Positions 33,152 to 42,696 of a stretch of DNA of 64,000 nt are shown here, in pieces. The notes under the pieces are model-generated. The model saw only the letters and a list, made by a program, of their open reading frames with translations, was not told the DNA's origin and searched no databases. This DNA is from Clostridiales bacterium. Its GTDB lineage: Bacteria > Bacillota > Clostridia > Oscillospirales > Oscillospiraceae. Position numbers and translations under genes: made by a program. The stretch spans positions 1 through 64,000 of the forward strand of contig SFIY01000006.1 of the NCBI GenBank assembly GCA_004555205.1, given 5' to 3'. Numbering within the stretch: the first letter of the stretch is position 1; every line of letters begins with the position of its first letter.

Positions 33152-33185
33152 AAAAATCCGGCCTGTAAACAGGCCGGATTTTTTC
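33152..33185 (-). terminator. Terminator of the amidohydrolase/MATE operon
   Basis: AAAATCCGGCCTGT and AGGCCGGATTTT form a GC-rich stem 8 bases beyond the MATE stop, with runs of A/T on both sides. Confidence 0.88.
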
Positions 33186-33192
33186 CGCCGCG

Positions 33193-34578
33193 TCAGGCTT
33201 TGGTGTTTCCAAACATTGTTATGAGCCACGTTCCCCGCTTGTAACGGATCGTATACACGCACGCTCTCACAGCACTGTCGATGCCCTGTGTCAAAGCAAT
33301 CGCATAGGCACCAAAGCCAAGTTTGACACCAAGGAACCATGTTCCCAGCACGCGGATAATCCATGCCGTGGCTGAAGATAAAACCATAGCAAATTTTGCA
33401 TCTCCAACCGACTTAAAGCCATTGGGAAGGATAAAGCTGCCGTTTTGGAACAGCGCAAAAAAAGCGTAGATCACAAGCATACCCGCGCCAATACGTATGA
33501 CCTCCGGATCGCGGGAGAAAATATAGGCACCTGGCACAGACAGCAAAATATGAGCAAGTGCTACCGGTATAGACCAAACCAGCGTCTTTCGGGAGATATA
33601 GCGCAGAGCCTTAACCAGCTTTCCCCGATCATGTTCCCCTGCGCAACGGCTGATAACAGGAATAGTGAGATAATACAACGCCATAACCGGCACATTGAAA
33701 ATGCCGTTCACGGAATTGAACACCGAATTTGCCGAGATCATAGCCTTACCCATACCGGCTAGGAATATCTGTAAAACGATCCGACTGCCATTGAACATCA
33801 AATTCTCTACAGATGATGGGAAAGCAATACCGCTTATTTTACGCAGATTCACGCCCATCGTCTTCCCTGATGTCTTTGTCGGGCAAAATGCAAAGTCTTT
33901 GCGCAGCACCATACCCAGAGACAATACAGCCGCAATCCCCACAGAAATCAAATAGGCCATTGCGGATCCAGTAACCCCCAAATGCATTCCCAACGCAAAC
34001 AGCAGATTTAATACCATGCTGGACACATTAAGCACTATGCTGATATACATGGGGCGTCGCGTGTCACCCGCACTACGCATAAATCCGCAGCACTGGAAAT
34101 ACAGAAACCACAATGGTGGCGTCAAGGCTGTAAACTTAAAGTAAGCAAGAGAGTTTTCGATCACATCGGTCTCTGCCTGTCCAAAAAGGAGCATCACAAC
34201 ATTCTCGCGAAACAGCCACACCAAAGCAGTGACCAACAAACTGACAAGGCCGCCAAGAAATAGAGCGGAAAAAGCTGAACCGGCCGCTTCTTTCTTTTTT
34301 GCCGCTCCCGCATACTGGCCCACTAACACAGTCCCGCCGATAGCAAACGCCTGCAACAGATTCATCAAAACATTATTGACCGTATTGATCTGTCCCACGC
34401 CCGCAATAGCTGCCGTAGAGATGAATCCCATAACAAAAATGTTGACATTTTCCAACAAAACGGCTGCAATCTGCTCTACCATCATGCCTGGCATCATATT
34501 TTTAAGATCCGTCGCTACTGCGCTGTTTTCTGCCTGGCCCTCATAACGAAGCAATGCCTCGCGCCATTTTTTAATCAT
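33193..34578 (-). CDS. MATE family efflux transporter, second copy
   Basis: The 461-residue membrane protein is of the MatE family, with clear sequence similarity to the protein at 20062-21456 (shared segments MMPGMMVEQIAAVLLENVNI and LTPPLWFLYFQCCGF). It is the last gene of a four-gene operon with amidohydrolase, M18 peptidase and Gate protein. Having one MATE paralogue per peptidase operon suggests that exporting a product is part of the pathway. GAGGT precedes the ATG. Confidence 0.92.
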   Translation of the reverse strand: MIKKWREALLRYEGQAENSAVATDLKNMMPGMMVEQIAAVLLENVNIFVMGFISTAAIAGVGQINTVNNVLMNLLQAFAIGGTVLVGQYAGAAKKKEAAGSAFSALFLGGLVSLLVTALVWLFRENVVMLLFGQAETDVIENSLAYFKFTALTPPLWFLYFQCCGFMRSAGDTRRPMYISIVLNVSSMVLNLLFALGMHLGVTGSAMAYLISVGIAAVLSLGMVLRKDFAFCPTKTSGKTMGVNLRKISGIAFPSSVENLMFNGSRIVLQIFLAGMGKAMISANSVFNSVNGIFNVPVMALYYLTIPVISRCAGEHDRGKLVKALRYISRKTLVWSIPVALAHILLSVPGAYIFSRDPEVIRIGAGMLVIYAFFALFQNGSFILPNGFKSVGDAKFAMVLSSATAWIIRVLGTWFLGVKLGFGAYAIALTQGIDSAVRACVYTIRYKRGTWLITMFGNTKA

Positions 34579-34592
34579 GATTTTACCTCAAT

Positions 34593-35789
34593 TCAAAGGA
34601 TAAGTTGTAATAGAGTGAACAGCCAATGCGCTACCGTTCCTGCCAAAAGTCCGCCAATCGTATGCGACAGAATAGCCTTTCCAGTAAAATGGTTGCAGCC
34701 CAACACATCCATCATGGATACATGAGTACTCAGATATCCGCTCCAGCACATACACATAGCAGTGAACACAGCGATGTCATTGCTGTTGGCCTGCCCGTTC
34801 TGAAGCAATGTTGGGATCATGCCCAGCGCAGCACCAGCCGAGCCAAGCGCCGTCACAGGAACGGCTATATCCGTTGCGCTGGAAAAACCAAAGAGCGGCT
34901 GCAGTAAGAAATCTATTTTATCCGCCATTGCCGGCAGCAGGCCGATGCCTTCATAGGCCGCGCCGGTGTAAACTCCGTCCGCAGGAGCGTTATTGGTCAG
35001 CATCATCACCAGTGAGCAGATAATCAGCACGCCGGGTATGATGCCCAGACCAAGCTCCACGCCCTTCTTGCCGCCATCCATCAGCGCTGTCAGCACACGC
35101 AGTATACCCTTATTTCGTACCTGTCCACCATTATCACTCGTACATTCTTGTTCGGTTTCTGTCAAGGCTGTCTGCGTCTTTCCCAGAGCCTTTGCAGTGA
35201 AATGCATCATCAGTCGTGTAGATGTTATACTGCCGGCCACCGCACCCAAATTGCCGCACAGGGCCGCCAGCCCAATGTGTTCTCCACCGAGGCCAAGCAC
35301 AAATGTTGTAACAATCAGGCCCATACCAAAGGATGTTCCCAAATTGGTTAGTGCTGGGATCTGGTATGCCTTAAAAAAACGTCTGTACTGCTTATCATCG
35401 GCCAGTGCCAAGATAGCGGGATTGTCCGACAAATAGGTCGTCACGATGCCAAGCGCAGCAGCACCGGGCATGCCGAATAACGGCCGCATCAGCGGAGAAA
35501 GTATTCTATTGAGCAGTTCAATGACCCCGTATTCCGAAAACAGGGCAGACACCGCCCCGGCCAAAACCGCGATTGCCATAATATATAATGTAGTATCGAT
35601 CAGCAAGCGATAGGCAGTGTTCATCATCGTGTTCAATGCGTTTGCAAGTCCCATTGGAACGGCAAACAGCGAAAAAACAGCAATAAAGACACACAAAAAT
35701 ACCACACTTTTCAGTAATTCCGATTTGAGTTTTTCTTTCCTCTGAAAATCATTCTTCTCCACCACAGCAGCGTTGGCTGCAGCCTTCAT
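34593..35789 (-). CDS. Nucleoside-recognition (Gate) domain membrane protein
   Basis: The 398-residue polytopic protein has about ten hydrophobic segments and the Gate-domain pattern around LNRILSPLMRPLFGMPGAAALGIVTTYLSDNPAILALADD and the later GFSSATDIAVPVTALGSAGAALG. It resembles clostridial CD0519/CD1768-type membrane proteins. The substrate is unknown; its operon with an M18 peptidase and amidohydrolase suggests transport of an amino acid or small peptide product. A charged cytosolic loop sits in the middle (LTETEQECTSDNGG). GAGGAGAG lies about 9 bases before ATG 35789. Confidence 0.8.
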   Translation of the reverse strand: MKAAANAAVVEKNDFQRKEKLKSELLKSVVFLCVFIAVFSLFAVPMGLANALNTMMNTAYRLLIDTTLYIMAIAVLAGAVSALFSEYGVIELLNRILSPLMRPLFGMPGAAALGIVTTYLSDNPAILALADDKQYRRFFKAYQIPALTNLGTSFGMGLIVTTFVLGLGGEHIGLAALCGNLGAVAGSITSTRLMMHFTAKALGKTQTALTETEQECTSDNGGQVRNKGILRVLTALMDGGKKGVELGLGIIPGVLIICSLVMMLTNNAPADGVYTGAAYEGIGLLPAMADKIDFLLQPLFGFSSATDIAVPVTALGSAGAALGMIPTLLQNGQANSNDIAVFTAMCMCWSGYLSTHVSMMDVLGCNHFTGKAILSHTIGGLLAGTVAHWLFTLLQLIL

Positions 35790-35828
35790 GATGCATCTCT
35801 CCTCATAAATGAATTATTAGCGCAATAA

Positions 35829-37214
35829 TCAACCGTATCGGTAAAAGGCATCGGCTGCTCGGCGCATCATATAGCAGTCCAATTTGGCAGCTATCTCCAG
35901 CGGAGAGTGCATCGACAGCAGTCCTACTCCCACATCCAGCGTGTCAATATTGCGGTTTGCCATATAGCCCGCTACCGTTCCGCCACCGCCCTGGTCTACC
36001 TTACCCAGCTCAGCACTCTGCCACAGAACGCCCCCCTGGTCAAAGATATGGCGAAAACGCGCAACAATCTCCGCAGAAGCATCCGAACAGCCGCCCTTGC
36101 CGCCACTACCTGTATACTTAGCGACTGCAACACCGTAATTAAATCGGGCACAGTTTTGTCCGTCTGATACATCCGAATAAACTGGATCCAGCGCATTGAC
36201 CACATCTGCCGACATACAGAGAGAATTTCTCATACATCGGCGAAGATGTCCGCCACCGCTCTCACATAGATCAGCCATAAAGTCGTCAAAAAATCTGCTT
36301 TGCATACCGGAAACGCCGATCGACCCTATCTCCTCCTTGTCGGCAATCAGGCACACCGCCGTGTAGGCCGGTTTCTCCAGCTCGAGCAGTGGCTCAAACT
36401 CTGCATATGCGCAAATGCGATCATCATGGCCATAAGCCGCTATCATACTCCGGTCCAGTCCGAGATCACGGCTTCTCCACGCTGGGACAAGAGTCAATTC
36501 CGCCGAAAGGAAATCCTCTTCTTCAATGCCAAACAGTTGATGAAGTATATGTAGAAGTGCTAGCTTGATGGACTTTTCTTTCTCATCCCCATCCAGTGGC
36601 CGACTACCAAAGAGCACCTTTAAGTTTTCACCCGTGACACCTTCGCGCATGGTCTTGCCCAACTGATCCTTCGACAAATGGATTAGCAGATCTGTCACGC
36701 AAAAAACGGGATCCCCCTCTTGTTCTCCGATACAAACAGTCTGTACACTGCCATCCTTTTTACAGATCACTCCATGCAGTGCCAGCGGAACAGCTGTCCA
36801 CTGATACTTCTTGATCCCGCCGTAATAATGCGTCTTGATCAGTCCAAATTGCTCCATCTCGCACAAAGGATTTGGCTTCACATCCAGCCGGGGTGAGTCT
36901 GCGTGGGCAACGGCTATCCGGCAACCTTCAGAAAGGCTTTTTTCGCCGATCACAGCAAACACAACGCCCTTCCCCCGATTGACCTGATAGACCCTGTCAC
37001 CCGGTTTTAATTTCATTTCGGAAGAATACATCGTAAAGCCATGAGCCTGCGCCATAGCTACCGTCTGCTTGACCGCTTCTCTTTCCGTCTTGGCCTCGTC
37101 AATAAAATGTCGGTAACGCAGGCAATAGGCGTCCATCTCCGCCAACTCCGCCGCCGACAATTTCCCATAGCCGTTCTTGGGCTTATAAAGAAGATTATCT
37201 ACCTCATTTTCCAT
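35829..37214 (-). CDS. M18 family aminopeptidase
   Basis: The 461-residue protein matches clostridial M18 (aspartyl aminopeptidase-like) enzymes. Zinc ligand and catalytic regions are visible: VAHADSPRLDVKPNPL, ADKEEIGSIGVSGMQ and the C-terminal LLSMHSPLEIA. M18 enzymes are dodecameric cytosolic metallo-aminopeptidases that prefer acidic or neutral N-terminal residues. It is the second gene of the amidohydrolase operon, 39 bases upstream of the Gate-protein gene. Confidence 0.93.
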   Translation of the reverse strand: MENEVDNLLYKPKNGYGKLSAAELAEMDAYCLRYRHFIDEAKTEREAVKQTVAMAQAHGFTMYSSEMKLKPGDRVYQVNRGKGVVFAVIGEKSLSEGCRIAVAHADSPRLDVKPNPLCEMEQFGLIKTHYYGGIKKYQWTAVPLALHGVICKKDGSVQTVCIGEQEGDPVFCVTDLLIHLSKDQLGKTMREGVTGENLKVLFGSRPLDGDEKEKSIKLALLHILHQLFGIEEEDFLSAELTLVPAWRSRDLGLDRSMIAAYGHDDRICAYAEFEPLLELEKPAYTAVCLIADKEEIGSIGVSGMQSRFFDDFMADLCESGGGHLRRCMRNSLCMSADVVNALDPVYSDVSDGQNCARFNYGVAVAKYTGSGGKGGCSDASAEIVARFRHIFDQGGVLWQSAELGKVDQGGGGTVAGYMANRNIDTLDVGVGLLSMHSPLEIAAKLDCYMMRRAADAFYRYG

Positions 37215-37270
37215 AGATGTGCCTCACTTTCCACCTTATACGATAAAATAAAAATAAAACTCCATTAGAA

Positions 37271-38428
37271 TTAACCGCAAAGCTTGCCCTGCTGGAAAAC
37301 CATCTCCGGCTTTTTATACATAACGCTTATATCCTCATCGGGATTTCCGTCCACAAGCAGCAGGTCAGCCGCCAAACCCACCTTGATCTGGCCCGTCACA
37401 TTCTCCAAGCCGCACAGAAATGCGCTGTTTTTTGTCGCCTGCAGCAGCATGTCCACATTGTCCATCCCGCAGTATTCTTTGCGCATTTTGAACTCGATAC
37501 CAGGGACTTTCTCCATATTCTCGATAGGAGTATCCGTTCCGAAGCCAAGCTTTAGCCCTGCTTGATAGGCGGCTGTAATACACTTTGCACTGGCATCCAA
37601 CAGAGGGCGAAGCATAGGCACCTTCAGTTCAATAGGAGTCCCGGGCATCGGAACCTCTTCGGAGAGAATTCCCATAGTCGGAACCAAATAGGATGTTTCT
37701 TTCTTTAGACGCTCAATATCCTCCATAGTGATACGGGATCCATGCTCAATGGTGTCCACCCCAGCATCAATGCACATGGAGATCGCACTGGCATCGTGGG
37801 CGTGGACAGCAACTCTCTTACCGCGCCTATGCGCAATTCGCACAACCGCCTCCAGCTCCTCCGGCATCAACTCAGATGGTTCGCCGGGTGCATACACCTT
37901 GACAAAATCCGCGCCGCCGCCGATCTCTTCTCTGGTTGCGCGGATATACTCATCCACCCCAGAAACATATCGCAGAAAGCAATTGGGGTCAGCCGGCGTA
38001 TCCGACACTGTCGGACGCAGGATCATACCACCACTAATGATCCGTGGGCCAGCAAACAGGCCTCGTCTGATAGCATCCCGAACTGACACAGAAAGGCGTT
38101 TTGGAGTACCCATGTCCCGAATCGTAGTAAAACCAAGTTCCAAATACTTTTTGGCACTTAGGCAAGAATTGACCAGCAGTTTGAAATCATTCAATCGAAC
38201 GACTCCGTTATAATAATCCCAGTTCAGGTGTGCATGCATATCAAATAAGCCAGGCAAAAGAGTTTTACCTTCACAGTCGATAACAGCATCATCCATCCCT
38301 AAGGCATCGATTCCGCAGGCTCTTACCTCTTCTATTTTTCCATCTTCCACCTTAACATCGGCATAGGTCTCGTCATACCCGTCTGATAAAGCAGGAATTA
38401 ATCGACAATTCTTCAACAAGAGAGACAT
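37271..38428 (-). CDS. Amidohydrolase family protein (imidazolonepropionase/prolidase-like)
   Basis: The 385-residue TIM-barrel metal hydrolase has the HxH metal motif in GLFDMHAHLNWD, the carboxylatable Lys segment GADFVKVYAPGE, two later His motifs (VAVHAHDA, TIEHGS) and the Asp in GFGTDTPIEN. Close families include imidazolonepropionase-like Xaa-Pro or Xaa-Arg dipeptidases. Context with peptidases favours a dipeptide or N-acyl amino-acid substrate. It is the first gene of its operon, with a good promoter at 38477-38505 and the shared palindrome between promoter and gene. Confidence 0.88.
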   Translation of the reverse strand: MSLLLKNCRLIPALSDGYDETYADVKVEDGKIEEVRACGIDALGMDDAVIDCEGKTLLPGLFDMHAHLNWDYYNGVVRLNDFKLLVNSCLSAKKYLELGFTTIRDMGTPKRLSVSVRDAIRRGLFAGPRIISGGMILRPTVSDTPADPNCFLRYVSGVDEYIRATREEIGGGADFVKVYAPGEPSELMPEELEAVVRIAHRRGKRVAVHAHDASAISMCIDAGVDTIEHGSRITMEDIERLKKETSYLVPTMGILSEEVPMPGTPIELKVPMLRPLLDASAKCITAAYQAGLKLGFGTDTPIENMEKVPGIEFKMRKEYCGMDNVDMLLQATKNSAFLCGLENVTGQIKVGLAADLLLVDGNPDEDISVMYKKPEMVFQQGKLCG

Positions 38429-38443
38429 AAAACCACCCCTTTT

Positions 38444-38457
38444 ATTACCATGGTAGC
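38444..38457. promoter_or_regulatory. GntR operator candidate, amidohydrolase promoter
   Basis: ATTACCATGGTAGC is identical to the sequence at 32106-32119 on the opposite strand. It lies about 19 bases downstream of the -10 box, a blocking position. Confidence 0.7.
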
Positions 38458-38476
38458 AACCATGTTTGCTGAAATG

Positions 38477-38505
38477 ATTCTATCATTGTAGCAGATATAT
38501 GTCAA
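38477..38505 (-). promoter_or_regulatory. Promoter of the amidohydrolase operon
   Basis: On the minus strand TTGACA (38505-38500) and TAGAAT (38482-38477) are 17 bases apart. Confidence 0.75.
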
Positions 38506-39217
38506 GAGGATAAGTTTTTTGCTTTTTCTCTAAACTTCTCCTCTTTCAACAAGCTCCAATAGGCAACAATCATGCAATAATTACGCAGGGATTCTTTCTA
38601 TTCAGCCACACTTTCGGATAAATTATATCCTGTTCTGTTCCAATAAACAAAATCCAAGCAAATCCATACCTCTCATACCACGAAAGATGAATATTCGATT
38701 CATCCGCCGATTATATCCAATTATCTGTCCGACCCGAAAACAGCGCTAAGCGAGTGGCTCTGTGACTCACTCGCTGTCCATCGCATCTATATGTTCCAAA
38801 ACAGGTTCTTCGGAAGCTCATCTGGATTCTGATTTCACTACCGTGTCGGAATTTCCACTCTAACGAAGCATGCAGGTATAATTGTCATATCCCTCGTTTT
38901 CTTATTTTAATTGTATTAAAACTATACTTTTGCTCGATTTGTGCAGTTTCTCATGCATTATTTGCAACTTTTGCTTGGTTGTCCTTCATTTTCCGGAAAA
39001 TATTAAGTCATTTTTCTTACCTTCTTCTTCTCAATTTTGACAGATTCCCTGCGCAATAATGCATTTTATTTTATACTCATGCAATTTTATCGTCAAAACA
39101 GAGAAATGCACCCAAATGCCCCATTTTGCAAAAAAAGCGGTTTACATTTGCTTCCGGGTATGTTAACAATGATGGCAGTTAATCCATCATCGATAAATAA
39201 TCTAAGGAGGTCATTAC
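38506..39217. other. Long AT-rich intergenic region upstream of the citrate operon
   Basis: About 700 bases hold no convincing gene. A short hairpin AGCGAGTG (38749-38756) with CACTCGCT (38768-38775) is seen. TTGACA occurs at 39037-39042 but without a well-spaced -10 box; TATACT lies at 39072-39077. The plus-strand operon ribosome site is AGGAGG just before 39218. The length leaves room for regulator sites that I cannot define. Confidence 0.5.
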
Positions 39218-41458
39218 ATGATTCAGCTGACGAATCACGGCATGTATTTAGTAAACGGCGTTCCCTGTGAAACCGCATCTATTTCCCAGGAGGAAGCACG
39301 GAAAGGCACTATGGCTTGGCGCATTCTTCAGGCTCACAATGTATCCAGCGATCCCGAGAATCTGCGTATCCGATTTGATGCAATGGTGTCTCACGACATT
39401 ACTTATGTGGGCATCATTCAGCAGGCCCGCGCCTCCGGCATGAAGGAATTTCCCATCCCTTATGCTCTGACCAACTGTCACAACAGCTTGTGTGCTGTGG
39501 GCGGCACCATCAATGAAGACGACCATATGTTCGGTCTGTCAGCCGCCAAGAAGTATGGCGGCATCTATGTGCCTGCCAATCAAAGTGTCATCCATTCTTA
39601 CGCCCGGGAGCAAATGGCAAAATGCGGTGCCATGATCCTGGGCTCTGACTCCCATACCCGCTATGGTGCTTTGGGCACCATGGCCATTGGCGAGGGTGGC
39701 CCGGAGTTAGCCAAGCAGCTGCTAAAAAACACTTGGGACGCTCCCATGCCGGAAGCGGTCATGGTCTATCTGACCGGCAAGCCACGCCGGGGCATCGGCC
39801 CCCACGATGTGGCCATCGCATTGGTGAAGGCTACCTTTGAGAGCGGCTTTGCGAACAATAAGGTATTGGAGTTTGTAGGTCCCGGCATCCGCGAACTGCC
39901 CATCGACTTCCGTAACGGCATCGACGTGATGACCACCGAAACCACCTGCCTCAGCTCCATTTGGGAGACAGATGAGATCACCCGCGGCTTCTACGAAACC
40001 CACAAGCGCCCGCAGGACTACAAGGAACTGCATCCCGGCAAGGTTGCCTACTATGATAAGATGATCACCATCGATCTGGGCAAGGTAGAGCCCATGATCG
40101 CCCTGCCCTTCCATCCCTCCAACGCCTGGACCATCCACGAGTTCCTGGATAACGCCGAGGAGATCCTCAAGAGCGTGGAGGCTGATGCCGCCAAGCGCTT
40201 CCCCAAGGCCAACATCAAGCTTACCGACAAGATCCATGATGGCGGCGTTTGGGCCGATCAGGGTATTATCGCCGGATGCAGCGGCGGTCTGTTCGACAAT
40301 ATCACTGAGGCTGCCGACATCATGCACGGCGGCAGCACCGGCAGCGGTACTTTCAGCTTCTCCGTATACCCCACCTCTGTTCCTGTTTCCCTGGAGCTGA
40401 TGAAGGTGGGCGCTACGGCAGAGCTGCTGCAAAGCGGCGCTCTCATCAAGCCCAGCTTCTGCGGTCCCTGCTTCGGCGCCGGCGATGTGCCTGCCAATAA
40501 CAGCCTTTCCCTGCGTCACACCACCCGCAACTTCCCCAACCGCGAAGGCTCCAAGCCCGGCGAGGGCCAGTTTGCCGGCGTATGCCTGATGGACGCCCGC
40601 TCCATTGCCGCTACTGCTCTCAATGGCGGTAAGATCACCGCCGCCACCGATGTGGACTACGAGCCGGTACATCACGACTATCACTTCGACAAGACGGTAT
40701 ACGAAAACCGCCTGTACTACGGCTTCGGTAAGGCCGATCCCAGCGTGGAGCTGGTAATGGGCCCCAACATCACCGATTGGCCCAAGATGTACGACCTCAG
40801 CGAAAACCTGCTGGTGGAGCTGGCCGCCGTGATCCACGACGACGTTACCACCACCGACGAGCTGATCCCCTCCGGTGAGACCTCCTCCTATCGCTCCAAC
40901 CCTCTGCGTCTGGCAGAGTTCACCCTCTCCCGCCGCGTGCCCGAGTACGTTCCCCACGCCAAGGAGATCGCTGCTGTAGAGGCACAGCGTCGCGAAGGCG
41001 CTGCACCTGCTGCACTGCGTGATGTTCTCTCCCGTGTGGGCGATGCCGACAAGCTGATGGCCAATACTCAGTTCGGCTCCTGCGTGTTCGCCAACAAGCC
41101 CGGTGACGGCTCTGCCCGCGAGCAGGCTGCCTCCTGCCAAAAGGTACTGGGCGGCTTCGCCAACATCTGCTACAGCTTCGCCACCAAGCGTTATCGCAGC
41201 AACTGCATCAACTGGGGCATCCTGCCCTTCACGCTGGACGAGGGTACTCCCTTCGACTATGAAAGCGGCGACTGCGTATTCGTGCCCGGCATCCGTCAGG
41301 CCGTGGAAAACGGCGTGGAGGATATTCCCGCCAAGGTCATTTGCAAGAACGGCGCAGTGGAGGACATTCTGCTGCACGTCAAGGGCCTTACAGATAATGA
41401 AAAGGAAATTCTGCTCTCCGGCTGCCTGATGAACTACTACGCAGCCCGGATGCAGTAA
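39218..41458 (+). CDS. Aconitase family hydratase (YbhJ-like)
   Basis: The 746-residue protein is of the aconitase superfamily. The three [4Fe-4S] cysteines appear as Cys244 (ETTCLSSI) and Cys415/Cys418 (SFCGPCFGAGD). The swivel domain is at the C-terminus (about 560-740). It is nearest in style to the E. coli YbhJ group of putative hydratases rather than AcnA or AcnB. As the first gene of an operon with isocitrate dehydrogenase and citrate lyase, interconversion of citrate and isocitrate is the natural role. AGGAGGTCATTAC precedes the ATG. Confidence 0.9.
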   Translation: MIQLTNHGMYLVNGVPCETASISQEEARKGTMAWRILQAHNVSSDPENLRIRFDAMVSHDITYVGIIQQARASGMKEFPIPYALTNCHNSLCAVGGTINEDDHMFGLSAAKKYGGIYVPANQSVIHSYAREQMAKCGAMILGSDSHTRYGALGTMAIGEGGPELAKQLLKNTWDAPMPEAVMVYLTGKPRRGIGPHDVAIALVKATFESGFANNKVLEFVGPGIRELPIDFRNGIDVMTTETTCLSSIWETDEITRGFYETHKRPQDYKELHPGKVAYYDKMITIDLGKVEPMIALPFHPSNAWTIHEFLDNAEEILKSVEADAAKRFPKANIKLTDKIHDGGVWADQGIIAGCSGGLFDNITEAADIMHGGSTGSGTFSFSVYPTSVPVSLELMKVGATAELLQSGALIKPSFCGPCFGAGDVPANNSLSLRHTTRNFPNREGSKPGEGQFAGVCLMDARSIAATALNGGKITAATDVDYEPVHHDYHFDKTVYENRLYYGFGKADPSVELVMGPNITDWPKMYDLSENLLVELAAVIHDDVTTTDELIPSGETSSYRSNPLRLAEFTLSRRVPEYVPHAKEIAAVEAQRREGAAPAALRDVLSRVGDADKLMANTQFGSCVFANKPGDGSAREQAASCQKVLGGFANICYSFATKRYRSNCINWGILPFTLDEGTPFDYESGDCVFVPGIRQAVENGVEDIPAKVICKNGAVEDILLHVKGLTDNEKEILLSGCLMNYYAARMQ

Positions 41459-41472
41459 AAAGGAGACAGACT

Positions 41473-42684
41473 ATGGAAAAGATTAAAATGACAACTCCCC
41501 TGGTGGAGATGGACGGCGATGAGATGACCCGCGTTCTGTGGCAGATGATCAAGGACCAGCTGATCCTGCCCTTTGTGGAACTGAAAACCGAGTACTACGA
41601 TCTGGGCCTTTTGCACCGCAATGAGACCCGCGATCAGGTTACCGTAGATGCCGCCAACGCAACCCGCCGTCTGGGCGTGGCTGTCAAGTGTGCCACCATT
41701 ACACCCAACAAGCAGCGCATGGAGGAATATCCCCAGCTGACCGAGATGTGGAAGAGCCCCAACGGCACCATCCGTTCCATTCTGGACGGCACCGTGTTCC
41801 GCGCTCCTATCCTCATCGACTCCATCCATCCTGTGGTGAAGAACTGGAAAAAGCCCATTACCATTGCCCGTCACGCCTATGGCGATGTGTATAAGAGTGT
41901 GGATATGTACACCACCGAGCCGGGCACGGCTACCCTGACTTTCAAGGGTGAAAGCGGTGAGGAGAAGACCATCACCGTGCAGAAGGTGGACGGCCCCGCC
42001 GTATGGCAGGGTGCCCACAACAAGGAAAAGAGCATCCGCTCCTTTGCCCGCGCCTGCTTCCAGTACGCCATCGACACGAAACAGGATCTGTGGTTCTCCA
42101 CCAAGGATACCATCGCCAAGATCTATGACGGTGAGTTCAAGAAGGTGTTTGAGGAGGAGTTTGAAAGCTACAAGGCCAAGTTCGACGAGCTGGGCATCAC
42201 CTATTTCTACACCCTGATCGATGACGCGGTAGCCCGCGTGATCCGCAGCGAGGGCGGCTTTATCTGGGCCTGCAAGAACTATGATGGTGACGTGATGAGT
42301 GACATGGTATCCACTGCCTTCGGCAGCCTGGCCATGATGACCAGCGTGCTGGTGTCCCCCGACGGCACCACCGAGTACGAGGCCGCTCACGGCACCGTGA
42401 CCAAGCACTACTATAAGCACCTCAAGGGCGAAGCTACCTCCACCAATCCCATGGCCACCATCTTTGCCTGGTCCGGTGCTCTGCGCAAGCGCGGCCAGCT
42501 GGATGGTCTTACCGATCTGGCTGCCTTTGCCGACAAGCTGGAGCAGGCCTGCTTCGATACCCTGAGCGATGGCACCATGACCAAGGATCTGGTAGGTTTG
42601 GTGGACGAGGGCACTGCCGTGACCGCCGTCACCAGCGCCGACTTTATCGCCGCCATCCGTTCCCATCTGGAAAAAGCTCTGTAA
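41473..42684 (+). CDS. icd: NADP-dependent isocitrate dehydrogenase (dimeric type II)
   Basis: The 403-residue enzyme matches the eukaryote-like homodimeric subfamily, with MDGDEMTRVLW near the N-terminus, TITPNKQRMEEY, SPNGTIRSILDGTVFR (substrate phosphate/carboxylate site) and YDGDVMSDMVSTAFGSLAMM. It converts isocitrate to 2-oxoglutarate and CO2 with NADPH, reversibly. It follows the hydratase gene by 14 bases with AAGGAG and precedes citD by 12 bases. Confidence 0.96.
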   Translation: MEKIKMTTPLVEMDGDEMTRVLWQMIKDQLILPFVELKTEYYDLGLLHRNETRDQVTVDAANATRRLGVAVKCATITPNKQRMEEYPQLTEMWKSPNGTIRSILDGTVFRAPILIDSIHPVVKNWKKPITIARHAYGDVYKSVDMYTTEPGTATLTFKGESGEEKTITVQKVDGPAVWQGAHNKEKSIRSFARACFQYAIDTKQDLWFSTKDTIAKIYDGEFKKVFEEEFESYKAKFDELGITYFYTLIDDAVARVIRSEGGFIWACKNYDGDVMSDMVSTAFGSLAMMTSVLVSPDGTTEYEAAHGTVTKHYYKHLKGEATSTNPMATIFAWSGALRKRGQLDGLTDLAAFADKLEQACFDTLSDGTMTKDLVGLVDEGTAVTAVTSADFIAAIRSHLEKAL

Positions 42685-42696
42685 GGAGGCAAAACT

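Noticed and set aside
39722..41377. 551-codon minus-strand frame across the aconitase-like gene
   Set aside because: It lies antisense to a strongly conserved gene, with low-complexity Gly/Val/His-rich sequence and no start signal.
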